From Apostichopus californicus (taxonomy: Eukaryota > Echinodermata > Holothuroidea > Aspidochirotida > Stichopodidae): a stretch of 35,665 nucleotides of DNA. Under the pieces are notes generated by a model. It saw only the letters and a program-made list of their open reading frames with translations. It did not search any database and was not told the origin of the DNA. Of this stretch, positions 1-11,000 are shown piece by piece. Both the position numbers and the translations under genes were made by a program. The stretch is from contig JAIPMN010006308.1 of NCBI GenBank assembly GCA_020650975.1, forward strand, positions 1 through 35,665, in the 5' to 3' direction. Numbering within the stretch: the first letter of the stretch is position 1; each line of letters begins with the position of its first letter.

Positions 1-840
1 TGAGATGATTAGCGACTGGCAGGTAATCAGAAGGGCGCCACCGATCCCACGTATGATTTTGGAAAAAAATAAAAAAGTCACGATTTTGGCCGAAATTTGA
101 AAAAAACATTATAGCCTTACCAAAAAATTGGCCGAAAATAAAAAATGTTCGATTTTCAAATTTCGATGCTCGTTTTGTCTTCCCAGGGCTCACGATAGAA
201 TTTTCATAGTCAAGCACATTATAGAGCCCGCAGTCCCAGCCATCCATCCTGAATAATACACAATAACCGATGACGTACTTGATTGGCAGGCTGGTGAGTG
301 GTGACCATGTTTGCAAAATAAATATATCACACAGAAGAAAATATCAGCTTCTTTACCCGAGATGGTATTCTCATCTTTGATCTGAAAGACTGTCTTGATA
401 GCATGTGTAAGGCAGTAAAGTACTGACGAATCCGTTCCCATTTTTGCCGCTAAAACTTGCGTAACTCTTCCCCTCCCCCTGTATTTGTCAATGACCTAGT
501 AGTCCGCAGACCTATTTCCTTTGAGTTCTGCTCACTGTGTCAACGTGCATGGTGAAAATATCTTTCAAACTCTTTGAACACAGACCGACTGAATAGTTGC
601 CTTTGCTTTATTTAAGCTAAGCTTTGCAACAGAAATTTCATCCTGATAAATCCTGGGCACGAAGACTTAACTACTGCACACACACACACATATATATATA
701 CATATATAATCACTTTGCAAAATGCAAATAAGGGAGGTATATATAAATATAAATATTAAATTTATGACATGTAAACACACTTAGGGTGACAGATGTCGCA
801 ATGATTTAACTTTCACAACACTAAGTGCGACCACTTTATC
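1..840. other. AT-rich flank, no gene recognised
   Basis: The first 170 bases contain two GGCCGAAA words in A/T-rich context. They look like the edge of a dispersed repeat that continues outside the window. A CA/TA microsatellite lies at about 676-709. Nothing else is recognisable, and no exon-like frame is supported. Confidence 0.6.
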
Positions 841-2905
841 TGGATGTCACTTGTCGTCACTTGATATCAGTTGTTGTCACTTGATGTCACCTGTCGTCAC
901 TTGATCTCACTTGATTTAACTTTTTGTCACTTTATCCACTTGTCGTCAATTTATCTCACTTGATTTCACATTACATCACTTGTCGTCACTTTACATCACT
1001 TGTCGTCAATTAACATCACTTGCCGTCACTTTACATCACTTGCCGTCACTTTACCTCTTTGATTTCACTTTACATCACTTGTCGTCACTTGATCTCACTT
1101 GTCGTCACTTGATTTCACTTAACCTACCTTGTCGTCACTTTACATCACTTGTCGTCACTTAACCTTCCTTGTCGTCACTTTACATCACTTGATCTCACTT
1201 GTCGTCACTTTACATTACTTGATCTCACTTGTCGTCACTTTACATCACTTGTTGTCACTTTACCTCCCGTGCCGTCACTTTACCGCCCTTGATTTTACAT
1301 CACTTATCGTCACTTTTCATCACTTGATTTCACTTAACCTACCTTGTCGTCACTTTACATCACTTGTCGACACTTAACCTCCCTTTTCGTCACTTTACAC
1401 CACTTGATCTCACTTGCCGTCACTTTACCTCCCTTGCCGTCACTTTACCTCCCTTGCCGTCACTTTACCTCCCTTGATTTCACTTTACCTCCCTTGATTT
1501 CACTTTACATCACTTGATTTCACTTTACATCACTTGTCGTCACTTTACATCACTTTATGTCACTTAACCTCCCTTGCCGTCACTTTACCTCCCTTGATTT
1601 CACTTTACCTCCCTTGATTTCACTTTACATCACTTGTCGTCACTTTACATCACTTGATTTCACTTTGCATCACTTGATTTCACTTTACATCACTTGTCGT
1701 CACTTTACGTCACTTAACCTCCCTTGTCGTCACTTTACACCACTTGATCTCACTTGCCGTCACTTTACCTCCCTTGCCGTCACTTTACCTCCCTTGATTT
1801 CACTTTACCTCCCTTGATTTCACTTTACATCACTTGATCTCACTTTACATCCCTTGATTTCACTTTACATCACTTGATTTCACTTTTCATCACTTGATTT
1901 CACTTTACATCACTTGATTTCACTTTACATCACTTGTCGTCACTTGATTTCACTTAACCTCCCTTGTCGTCACTTTACATCTCTTGATCTCACTTGCCGT
2001 CACTTTACCTCCCTTGCCGTCACTTCACCTCCCTTGCCGTCACTTCACCTCCCTTGCCGTCACTTCACCTCCCTTGCCGTCACTTCACCTCCCTTGCCGT
2101 CACTTTACCTCCCTTGCCGTCACTTTACCTCCCTTGCCGTCACTTTACCTCCCTTGCCGTCACTTTACCTCCCTTGATTTCACTTTACATCACTTGTCGT
2201 CACTTTACATCACTTGTCGTCATTTTACCTCCCTTGATTTCACTTTACATCACTTGTCGTCACTTTACCTACCTTGATTTCACTTTACATCACTTTACCT
2301 ACCTTGATTTCACTTTACATCACTTTACATCACTTGATTTCACTTTACATCACTTGATTTCACTTTACATCACTTGTCGTCACTTGATTTCACTTAACCT
2401 ACCTTGTCGTCACTTTACATCACTCTTCGTCACTTAACCTCCCTTGTCGTCACTTGATCTCACTTGTCGTCACAGTGACATCAAGTGAGATAAAGGGACG
2501 ACAAATGAGAAAGTGACCACAAGTGGGATAAAGTGCCGGCAAGTGAGATCAAGTGACGACAAGTAAAGTCGTCACTGGTCACTTTCTTTCACTTCTGACT
2601 TGATTTCACTTTATCTCAATTGATTTCACTTTATATCACTTTTCGTCACTTTATCTCTCTTGATCCCACTTGTAGTCACTTTTTCTTACTTGATGTAATT
2701 TGATATCACTTTTCCAGACATATCACTTGTCTTCACTTGATATCACTTGTCGTAATTTGATCTCACTTGATGTCTCTTGTCATCATTTATTTCACTTGTC
2801 GTCTCTGGATATCACTTGTCGTCACTTGATATCACTTGTCGTCACTTGATATCACTTGTCATCACATGTTGTCACTTGATGACACTTGTCCTCACTTGTC
2901 GTCGG
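841..2905. repeat. 2-kb minisatellite of 20-bp units with a 10-bp sub-period
   Basis: Typical unit CACTTTACATCACTTGTCGT, with variants such as CACTTCACCTCCCTTGCCGT and CACTTGATTT halves. Each 10-bp half begins with CACTT or a close variant. The core (about 1500-2400) stays in register for hundreds of bases, while both edges are degenerate. About 100 units are present. A block at about 2475-2567 is in the opposite orientation. Open frames of up to 147 codons across it are a by-product of a repeat without stops and are not called as genes. Confidence 0.97.
2475..2567. repeat. Inverted block inside the minisatellite
   Basis: Here the unit reads as its reverse complement (AAGTGACGACAAGTGAGAT-like). 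The left junction is the palindrome GTCACAGTGAC (2469-2479). The right junction is the hairpin GTGACGAC...GTCGTCAC (2553-2560 and 2568-2575). Confidence 0.9.
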
Positions 2906-3493
2906 GCAAGTAATCAAAAATAATGAAAATCAGAAATTCAATAAAGAGATTTTATTCAGACATTCCAATACTTTTGTTAAATATTGTTCATAAATACTGT
3001 ACCATGTCCATTAGTGGGGTGGTTGAGTTAGTTCTTTAGAATATGGCTTTGAGACACTACTCTTTACAAATTGCAACAGACAAAGTAGTTAAGAAATGAC
3101 AAAAAGCAAATAACAAAATAATGTAAATATACAATAGCTATTGCACTGTTTAGTAACTATGTACAGCAATATCTTTAATATGAATTAACTTTCCAGAGAA
3201 ACCCCTCCCTTAAATGAGAGAGTTGGTTTATCAACCGATTACTTATGGAATATGAACCTCCAAGGAAGCAGATCTAAGAAAACTGTCTAGCAATTTGAGC
3301 AAACTGGGAGAGTTTGAACAATTGACGTTAAAAACAGTACAGACAACATAGAAGAGAACCTCGCTGGTTTACGGAACCATAATCTTCATAGCTTGTTGAA
3401 AGCTGATGTATGAAATGATAAAGGTCATGTATTTTATTGTAAAATGCTGCAGACTGGTTCTCTTGAACCAGTAGCATTCCACAGCTGTGCATT

Positions 3494-3541
3494 TCACAGA
3501 TTGAGCTGAGAAGATGCTGCTTGTAGCTCAGCCTCCAAACC
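3494..3541 (-). CDS. Possible alternative terminal exon, 15 residues then stop
   Basis: The minus strand shows an acceptor-like CTGATATTACAG followed by GLEAELQAASSQLNL and TGA, with AATAAA at 3438-3433 some 55 nt further on. Read in phase 0 it could follow TRAPPC13 exon 10. Alternatively it ends an unrecognised gene, or it is chance. I see no other exon to pair with it. Confidence 0.25.
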   Translation of the reverse strand, partial: GLEAELQAASSQLNL

Positions 3542-4317
3542 CTGTAATATCAGAACAACAAGTCCATACTGACAGAGTTCTAACAACTGTTATGCACATG
3601 ACTCTGACTACCAAATTTGGCAGAGATCAAAATGACGATTAACTTACTTGATATTCATCTGTCAATAAAATTGTAAAACTATTTACCTACCAACCAAAAA
3701 ATTGAAACTTTTACTTCCAAGTACCTTAATACACAATTGTCATGATACCAAAGAGCGAGCGTGGTTCCGATGCTACCCAACCTGCCCCAGGATAATATTG
3801 GTATACAAAACCGCTTATTAAGAGCCTTTTCCCTCTGGATTCTTGCCCACCACCACCCTCTCGAGACAAAGAAATTAGGAAAATAATGGACGCAGCAAAA
3901 GAACCACTGAAACAGAAAAAAAAGCATCTCATCAGGTGCAAGATTATGAAAAATGCAAGTGACGAATACACTGTATGAGCCCGTATTGCTCATGAGAGGC
4001 AAGATACTGCAATGTTCCCTTGAGATAGAGAGATGAAAAAAAAAAAAAAACCAGATGATATGCAGTTATATAATCTGCTTCCAAGTGAAAAGAAATTGTT
4101 ACTTTAGGACTCGTTTAGGATTTATCGATTCTCCCATTTCTTACCGCTTTGAATATTTTGAAAAAGAGATTGTTAGTTTAGGATTTGGCGATTAATTTAA
4201 CATTCAATACAGATATAATTTTCTTAGTAAAGCTTACACTTTCATAAGTCAGAGTTTTCCAATGTAATACAGTTAGCTTGATTTGGTACGATTCCCCAAC
4301 TATCACTAGAGCAAAAC

Positions 4318-4323
4318 TTTATT
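4318..4323 (-). terminator. Candidate poly(A) signal for TRAPPC13
   Basis: TTTATT on the plus strand reads AATAAA on the minus strand, about 0.6 kb beyond the TRAPPC13 stop. Further candidates lie at 3433-3438 and about 2950-2955, so the true end is not fixed. Confidence 0.4.
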
Positions 4324-4764
4324 GTTTATCCATAATTTTAACTAAAATGTGTATTCTTCAGAACTGGTTTTGTTTGTGACTGTCAAAGCTAAATTTAGCA
4401 GGTCACCAATAAACAAAGGGGTGAGGTTTGTATTTGGTTGGTCCACAGGGGCTATGCCATCGGCTGAGACATATTAGGTTACTGCATCCCCAACACATCA
4501 AATCATGGAATCTGTCAGTGATACTCATAGAGCTTGATTCACAGTGCAGGGGACTAGCTCGTCGACAGTGGACCACAGATAAAGGAATGCTCAACACAGA
4601 GAACTTATCATAGACAGACCACATCATACTGCCAGACTCGATGAAAACGTTCGGGAAGCTTTTTCAAGGACATCATACGACGGCAAATAAATAACTCTTT
4701 CAGTCCTGTCCCACAGATCTTACCCGTTTCCCCTAAAATGGTCACATGGCTACTGGCAAGATCA

Positions 4765-4953
4765 CTTCCAGCTGAGGTTTACACCGACTCTCTCATGCAG
4801 CCGTCTGGGCATGGTGAACAATGACCACTTCCAGCTGAGGTTTACACCGACTCTCTCATGCAGCCGTCTGGACATGGTGAACAAGGACCACTTCCAGCTG
4901 AGGTTTACACCGACTCTCTCATGCAGCCGTCTGGGCATGGTGAACAAAGATCT
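4765..4953. repeat. Three tandem copies of a 63-bp unit spanning the TRAPPC13 stop
   Basis: Units start at 4765, 4828 and 4891 and differ at only a few bases. The unit nearest the gene contains the last coding codons and the TGA. The other two repeat that coding end and stop in the same frame inside the 3' UTR. The very low divergence points to a recent duplication. Confidence 0.97.
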
Positions 4954-5020
4954 GTGCAATGTCGTCATGTTCGTAGGTCCTCTTCAAGTTCTGGTCGATG
5001 ATCCGTAATCCAGAAATGCT
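4919..5020 (-). CDS. TRAPPC13: TRAPPC13 exon 11 (C-terminus and stop)
   Basis: Residues 380-412 plus TGA at 4921-4919, acceptor ATGTTGCAG. It encodes [20 protein letters not shown] then [13 protein letters not shown]; human has [26 protein letters not shown] and then a different tail. The last 11 codons lie inside the first copy of a 63-bp tandem repeat. Confidence 0.95.
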   Translation of the reverse strand, partial: SISGLRIIDQNLKRTYEHDDIAQIFVHHAQTAA

Positions 5021-8000
5021 CTGCAACATAAAACATGAATTGGCGGGAACCTTACATTAGTGTTCAAAGCGAGTATTGAAATAGTTCTAGGTCTTTTCAT
5101 GAAGTTTGTGATAGCTAACGACAGCCTTTGAGGATAGCTGCATGGATACAAATGATTGGGAAGCAAGCGTTGGTTTTTAACATAGTTTTGCAATATTTTC
5201 ATTTGTCTGGTCATGTCTTGAAGACCACTATAGATGTGAAAACAGGGACTGTTCAAAGAAAAATACTCAAAATTTTTACGAGCAAAAGAACAAGCTTACA
5301 TTTAAGGTTTCACTGCTTCTAGTGAAAACAGGTGTTTTGATATTTTACTTCTCATTTATTTCTTTGGAATAACTTAACACTCATTGTCTGGGATCACTTA
5401 AAGTTAGTAGAAATCGTAACTGCCAATCAAACAGCATTCATTGTTCTAGCAAATGGTTTACAATGAACAAGCTCCAAATTAAAGGAGAAATAAACCCTAG
5501 CCTTTTCTGCTTAGAGAATACCGTTCTGCAGTATGTTCTTTTCGGCAGAAGCAGCACGAATGCTTGAAAACAGTTTTCTTTGAACCCTAAAACGTAATTT
5601 AACTGTCACCCATGTCATTCGCCATTTTTGTTTGAATTCCGACTTTTCGCATTTCAACAGAAAAAGTGTTGCCAGTCCAACAATTAAATAACTTGCACAA
5701 GCAACAAAAAAGAAATATAGTGTTAGATAAAAAGTATATTTTCACTAATAATACATTCTAATAGGTTTTAACAGTAGAAAGCATATTTTTTTGAGTGTAA
5801 ATGTGTGCTTTTTATTTATAGAGGTTTTTACGACAAGTGTAATTACACGAAATTGAAACCTATCTCACATATCGTATGATAACTAATGTGATATCTAGTG
5901 AAATTTTAGTTCCGAAACACTTTCTGGACTCTGGATTTTTAAGAATATAAAGAAGAAAGCATGGATGCATTTGGACTTGACTAATATCAATTCAAACCTG
6001 AATACAAAGTGGAGGAACTGAGACAACGAGACCTAGAGCTTATTAAACAAATCACATCCATGGCAGATACTCTGATGCTAGTACTGCCAACACTAGTAAC
6101 AAATCTGCTGAGGAACAAGCCTGGTGCTTTTGTAAGTTCCCTTGTCTCTTGAAACCTTTTCCGGTCAGAAATAACATAAATTTCCCTTCCCTGCTTCTTC
6201 CTCCCCTTCTCCTGTTTACACAACCAATTGCTTGGCAATCTGGCATTTTGCATCAACTTCCAAACAATCTCCGAGAGCAAGTGTACAATTCATATGCAGA
6301 GAGGAGAATTGTTTAACTTTACGATATGGCTCGCTGACTTCATTTATTGAAGAGCCATCGTTATTGAAATTAACGTGATGGCTGCCAACACAGAAGGTGT
6401 GAAAAAAATCATTTAAAAAATTTCCTAGAAAGTTGGGAAAGGTAGTTTTGACTAGTTATTTCACAGAGGGTGTAAGAATAGTAGTCTCTACTATGAGGTC
6501 ACTGCAAAACCCTAGGTTTTATTTCTCCTTGCAGGTTTCACTGCTTCTAGCGAGAACAGGTTTTCCGATATATTACTAAGGTTGTTGTTTTAAATGATAA
6601 TTCCACCTGTAGAGTGTGTAATGATTCCAACGTTGTGAATCTAATGTGAGATAAACTGTCAGTTGGGGGCTGTTTAGCTGCTGCCGTGTGGAGGGATTGT
6701 CTCTATGTTTGACAGGTTATCGCTGACCGGGGTAATATTGTGATGCGCCTTGAGCACCGTTATGGGTGGAAATGTCTGCGCTATATAAATCCTCATTATT
6801 AATAATCAGATTAATACAGGATTCATTTTTTCCCTTCATACAGTACTTCTAGCTCTCCTCACCTGAAGTCCCGGTATCGTAGACAGCATCGATAACTCTA
6901 TCTGTAAGCTATCTCCCGGCCCTAGTTTACCCAGCTGCTTTCCTGATATCCCCATCCATGAGAGCCCGGTTCCTGCGTTCTGCAAGTTTAGTTTAAGGTC
7001 CATAGTTCTCTCACTAGAGAATGGACAAATATCAAGGTTGCAGAGATAAATAAAAATATTTATAAAAAAAAAAAAATCACATCTGCTGTTGTATCTAAAT
7101 TCCACTTTTGAGGTGAAGACCAAAGAGAAAGCGTGATGAATTTTAACAGCCATGAAATAACAGCCAAACCTTCCACATATCAACTTAGCCTTCTTCACAC
7201 ACTCACTATCTTCTGTTGTAACGGTTCTTACACAAAATTTCACAACAACATAAGAGCTATGCAATTCTCTTTGACAATTCTGTCACATTTGAACATTTAA
7301 TGTGTGCATGATCTTAATCTTAAAAGTATCTTAAACAGTAAGTTGAAAACAGAGTTAGACATTTAAAGCCTGTCGCAAACTGACCGACCTGATCACTCTG
7401 CAACTCAAATCGTGACCTAGTTTTGACAGTCCCGAAAACCCCAGTCTTACAACTGATGCCCCCCTCCCTCCCCCCTCCCCCCATCCACACATACACTGTA
7501 AGACTATACAGCAAATGACTGTTCTCTGTACTACATTGTACAAACATGTTATATGAGAAAATAAAAAAAGGGTTAGAAAGTTTCATCTTATCTTTAGTTT
7601 CAAGAGCTAACCAATAGGTTGTGATGGTCCATGCTTGACTAGTTTTTATGCTGACCCAATTTTAGCTCCATATGGATAAAGGATTATAAATACCTACAGG
7701 ATTAAAAGTGAACCAGAAATCTCACCTGTAATGATGGATATTTATGTTCAAATATTTATAACTTGTCAAAATTAATTTTGCGTTGACAGTCATCCTTTAA
7801 TACAAAACAACTGCAAGTTGCAACATGGACAGGATGCAACAACAACAACAAAAAACTCACCAACAACTGGTCAGCTTACACAGAAACTTGAAGGATGACT
7901 GGAGCGTGATAGAATCTGGAATCTGAAGAACTACGAGTTTGATATCACCGCACCCTGGAGACTGAAATGTAGAAAAGACATTTTAAGGCATTACAAGTGA

Positions 8001-11000
8001 AGTAATATGTCGGTTCACCGGTTCATATATTGTGCATTCTATATAATCAAGGTTTTAGGGAGTCCGGTCTATTAAAGTCTATCAAATGTCACAACTGACA
8101 CAAACAACTGACAAAATGGGCAAAATTGAAAACCTTCTTCTGAGCAAGCGCTGTTGTGCTTGGTCACAACGAGGAATAACTCCAGAAGCATTGATTTGTT
8201 TAAGTGTCTATTTAGCCAGTGATTTGAGCTCAATTAATAAATCTGAATTAACGATGTGCTTTCACGTGCAAATACACAGCGCTCCAACACTTTTGATACA
8301 TGCAGCAATATTAAATGACTTCTCAACATGAGGTGAGGGATACTACTACTCACAGCAAATCACAAAAATAAGGACCAATCAGTGTTCCAGAAAATTACAC
8401 TCCTTAGAAATCTATAAGTCGTTTTTTGAGTTAAAACGGGAACAATTTCCATAATGCATAAAATCACAAGGTCAAAGGGCAATCATATGGTTGATTGTGA
8501 TACAATTGACCAGGGATGAGCCTGGGGTAAAACAAAAATCACTGAACTTTGTGGGTGATATTGTACTAACGCTGAAGCAGTGCGACACAGTTACAGGTGG
8601 GGTCCACGGGCCTTAAGGCCCCTGGTGGGGTCCATGGGCAATGCCCCCCATTGGGGTCCAGAGGTCCCCTGAAGCTCTGAGAAATTAGAGGTTTAAAGAC
8701 AACATTTTGGTGCCTATTTTATAAAGAATTTTGAATTTATTGAAACACTCAAAAGCAAAGTTTTCACACTCAAAATGTGCACACTGAAGCCACATGCCTA
8801 GCCTGTCGTTATCACCCTATTTAAAAATAATTAACCAGAATGCAAAAATGCATTGAAGTTTCGATTACTTCATTGCAATAGACTTCTGCTTATTATATGA
8901 AGTGATAAATGTGTGTACATGGTGGAATATGTATTGTACAGGGGGAGAGTACACTCTTAACTAGTATACTTGTAAACATTAACAGACCATGTGTTTAGCA
9001 ATCTTTTCAAGTTTACAGACATACCACTCTTTGTAATGGACTGGTTTGTAGCCTGCCTCTCTCGCCGAGGTTCGTCTTCCATACGATGTCCAATTTTCCA
9101 ATGGAAGACACACCCTTAGTAAACGTGCCCCTCTCTGATCCCTGTTGGGGTTTGGCTTGGAGACGGTAGAGGTACTGCCTTGTGTCCATGGGATTAACGT
9201 ATGTGATGGCCCCGAATATTGAGCTGAAGCCAGATATAAAATTAACAAGAGGGTCAAAAAGAGCAGTGAAACGTAAACGCGGATCGATCAAAGAATGACG
9301 TACACGTTAGCACATTTATCTTCTATCTTTTACTATCAACTGCACAAGCTGATAACACAAAAACTGTCAATCCACAATGGGAGTCTTTCATTAGACGAGC
9401 AAAAATAACACATGACACATTGAACTGTGGATGTACTCTGGTCTAAATTATCCATTTTCGTTTATGTACCGCTAACCACAGCGATCTTAACCACCTTTTG
9501 TTCTATCATGTAAACAACCCAGCTCTGAGATGAGGTTGACCCTTTTAGAAAACAGACCATTTATTGAGCAACTGTGGGAGGGAGGGGGGGAGGGGGCAGG
9601 GAGCAGGTAGGGTGACATTTGTGTCAGCAGTCGCAAGAGATAAACTGATCTATCGGACGAGCCCCACCTAATCTACCAAGCTGTGGGAGGGAGATATGGG
9701 AGGTAGGGGGGGGGGGTGATGGGGAGGTGAGAAAAGGATGGGAGGGAGCCAACAAGCAGAAGTTTCACAGGTCGAGGTTACTGTTGGTGATCCCATCTTA
9801 CTGTGTATATATAGATCAGAGTACAACATTCTAGGTTTCTACACACCTGCCGGAGTCGTCTAGCTGAAGGTTTAGCTCTGTCACTGTATACTCAGGGGCC
9901 GGTTCTAAAGATACCTTCTCTATACACATAGGGGACTGTGTAATATTCTGAATCTGAGCCTCTAGGTAAACTTCATCTGACTAAGAGAGAGAGAGAGTAA
10001 AGTTAAAGAGAACAAAATTGAGCTGTGAAGAAATAATAATTAAAAAAAAAAAAAAAAAAAAAAGTAATGTTAGTTTTTTACAAAATTTGCTCAAATAAAA
10101 TTACAAGAGAGGGAAACTCTAACTTAATTTTGACATCGCAGTGTCACCAGATTTCACCCTTTTGTGAGCTAGCTTTACAGCCATGACATCTCAAACCTGG
10201 AACAGAATTTTGCCTAACTCTTTCAAGAGGTTGAGAGTCACAAACATGTCATTTCATATAAAGATAACATTTGGGTCTGCTAGATCGGGGTAGGGGTGGA
10301 TGAGTGGACCACACCCATCTTCTCAACCTAACAATTCAAAACTTAGTTAAATTTGATTGTGGGGGAGAATGATCTGATCAACCACCCAAGGCCCACATCC
10401 CCCCACCTTTGTTGAGTCCTACTGTAGATCCCCCTGCTCAGGACAATTTTTCTGAGACACTTTGGATTAAAGGAAGATGTTCTTAACACTATAATGAGCC
10501 ACATGCATGACATCCACCATTGGCCACACATTCATAGTTGTAGCAGCAGTTGAGTTGTTACAGACATGCAGTCTAAATGCCTTTCTAATTTCCAATTACC
10601 ATCCATTTTTGCTCGGTGCTGCAGTAAAGACCATTGCTGACTGACTCTTTACTGTAGACGCAGTAATACTTGATGCATTTTCACAGTACTACTTATTATA
10701 TCAGTGCGTCTCTGCTGGATGTACAACCTCACCGAGGCTGACCAGGGAATAATTTATCTAGTAGAGTATCCCGTCACAAAATGCTATGCAAAATTGTCAA
10801 ATTGCAATTTACATACATGTGGAAAGTTGCATAGCAGTTTTGTACACACAGGAACCATATGTAATATATTATATAAGAGGCAAAGGTCAGAAGCTTCCGA
10901 ATTGCTTCACAAAATTTGAAATCTTAAAAACATGATTCCCTGGGTTTTGATCACAAAAACATAGCCTTCAATTTTGCTATGCCAAAGTATTCCCCTGCTG

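Larger units (their letters stand above)
2906..4764. other. 3' flank / 3' UTR side of TRAPPC13
   Basis: AT-rich unique-looking sequence with several minus-strand poly(A) signals, at about 2950, 3433 and 4318, and the candidate exon at 3494-3541. No conserved protein was recognised in either orientation. Open frames at 3679-4002 are compositionally random. Confidence 0.5.

Noticed and set aside
980-2437. Several plus-strand open frames of 60-147 codons rich in CRHFTSL-type repeats
   Set aside because: They are generated by the 20-bp minisatellite, which happens to lack stops in some frames; the same frames appear in overlapping registers.
4762-4968. 68-codon minus-strand frame with three [19 protein letters not shown] repeats
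   Set aside because: It is an alternative frame of the 63-bp triplication; the frame used by TRAPPC13 is a different one, supported by similarity to the human protein.
5990-6132. Plus-strand helical reading [20 protein letters not shown] ending at a GTAAGT
   Set aside because: It looks exon-like, but no acceptor with a pyrimidine tract precedes it, a stop lies just upstream, no partner exon exists on that strand, and it overlaps the THAP-like reading on the other strand. The choice between them is unresolved.
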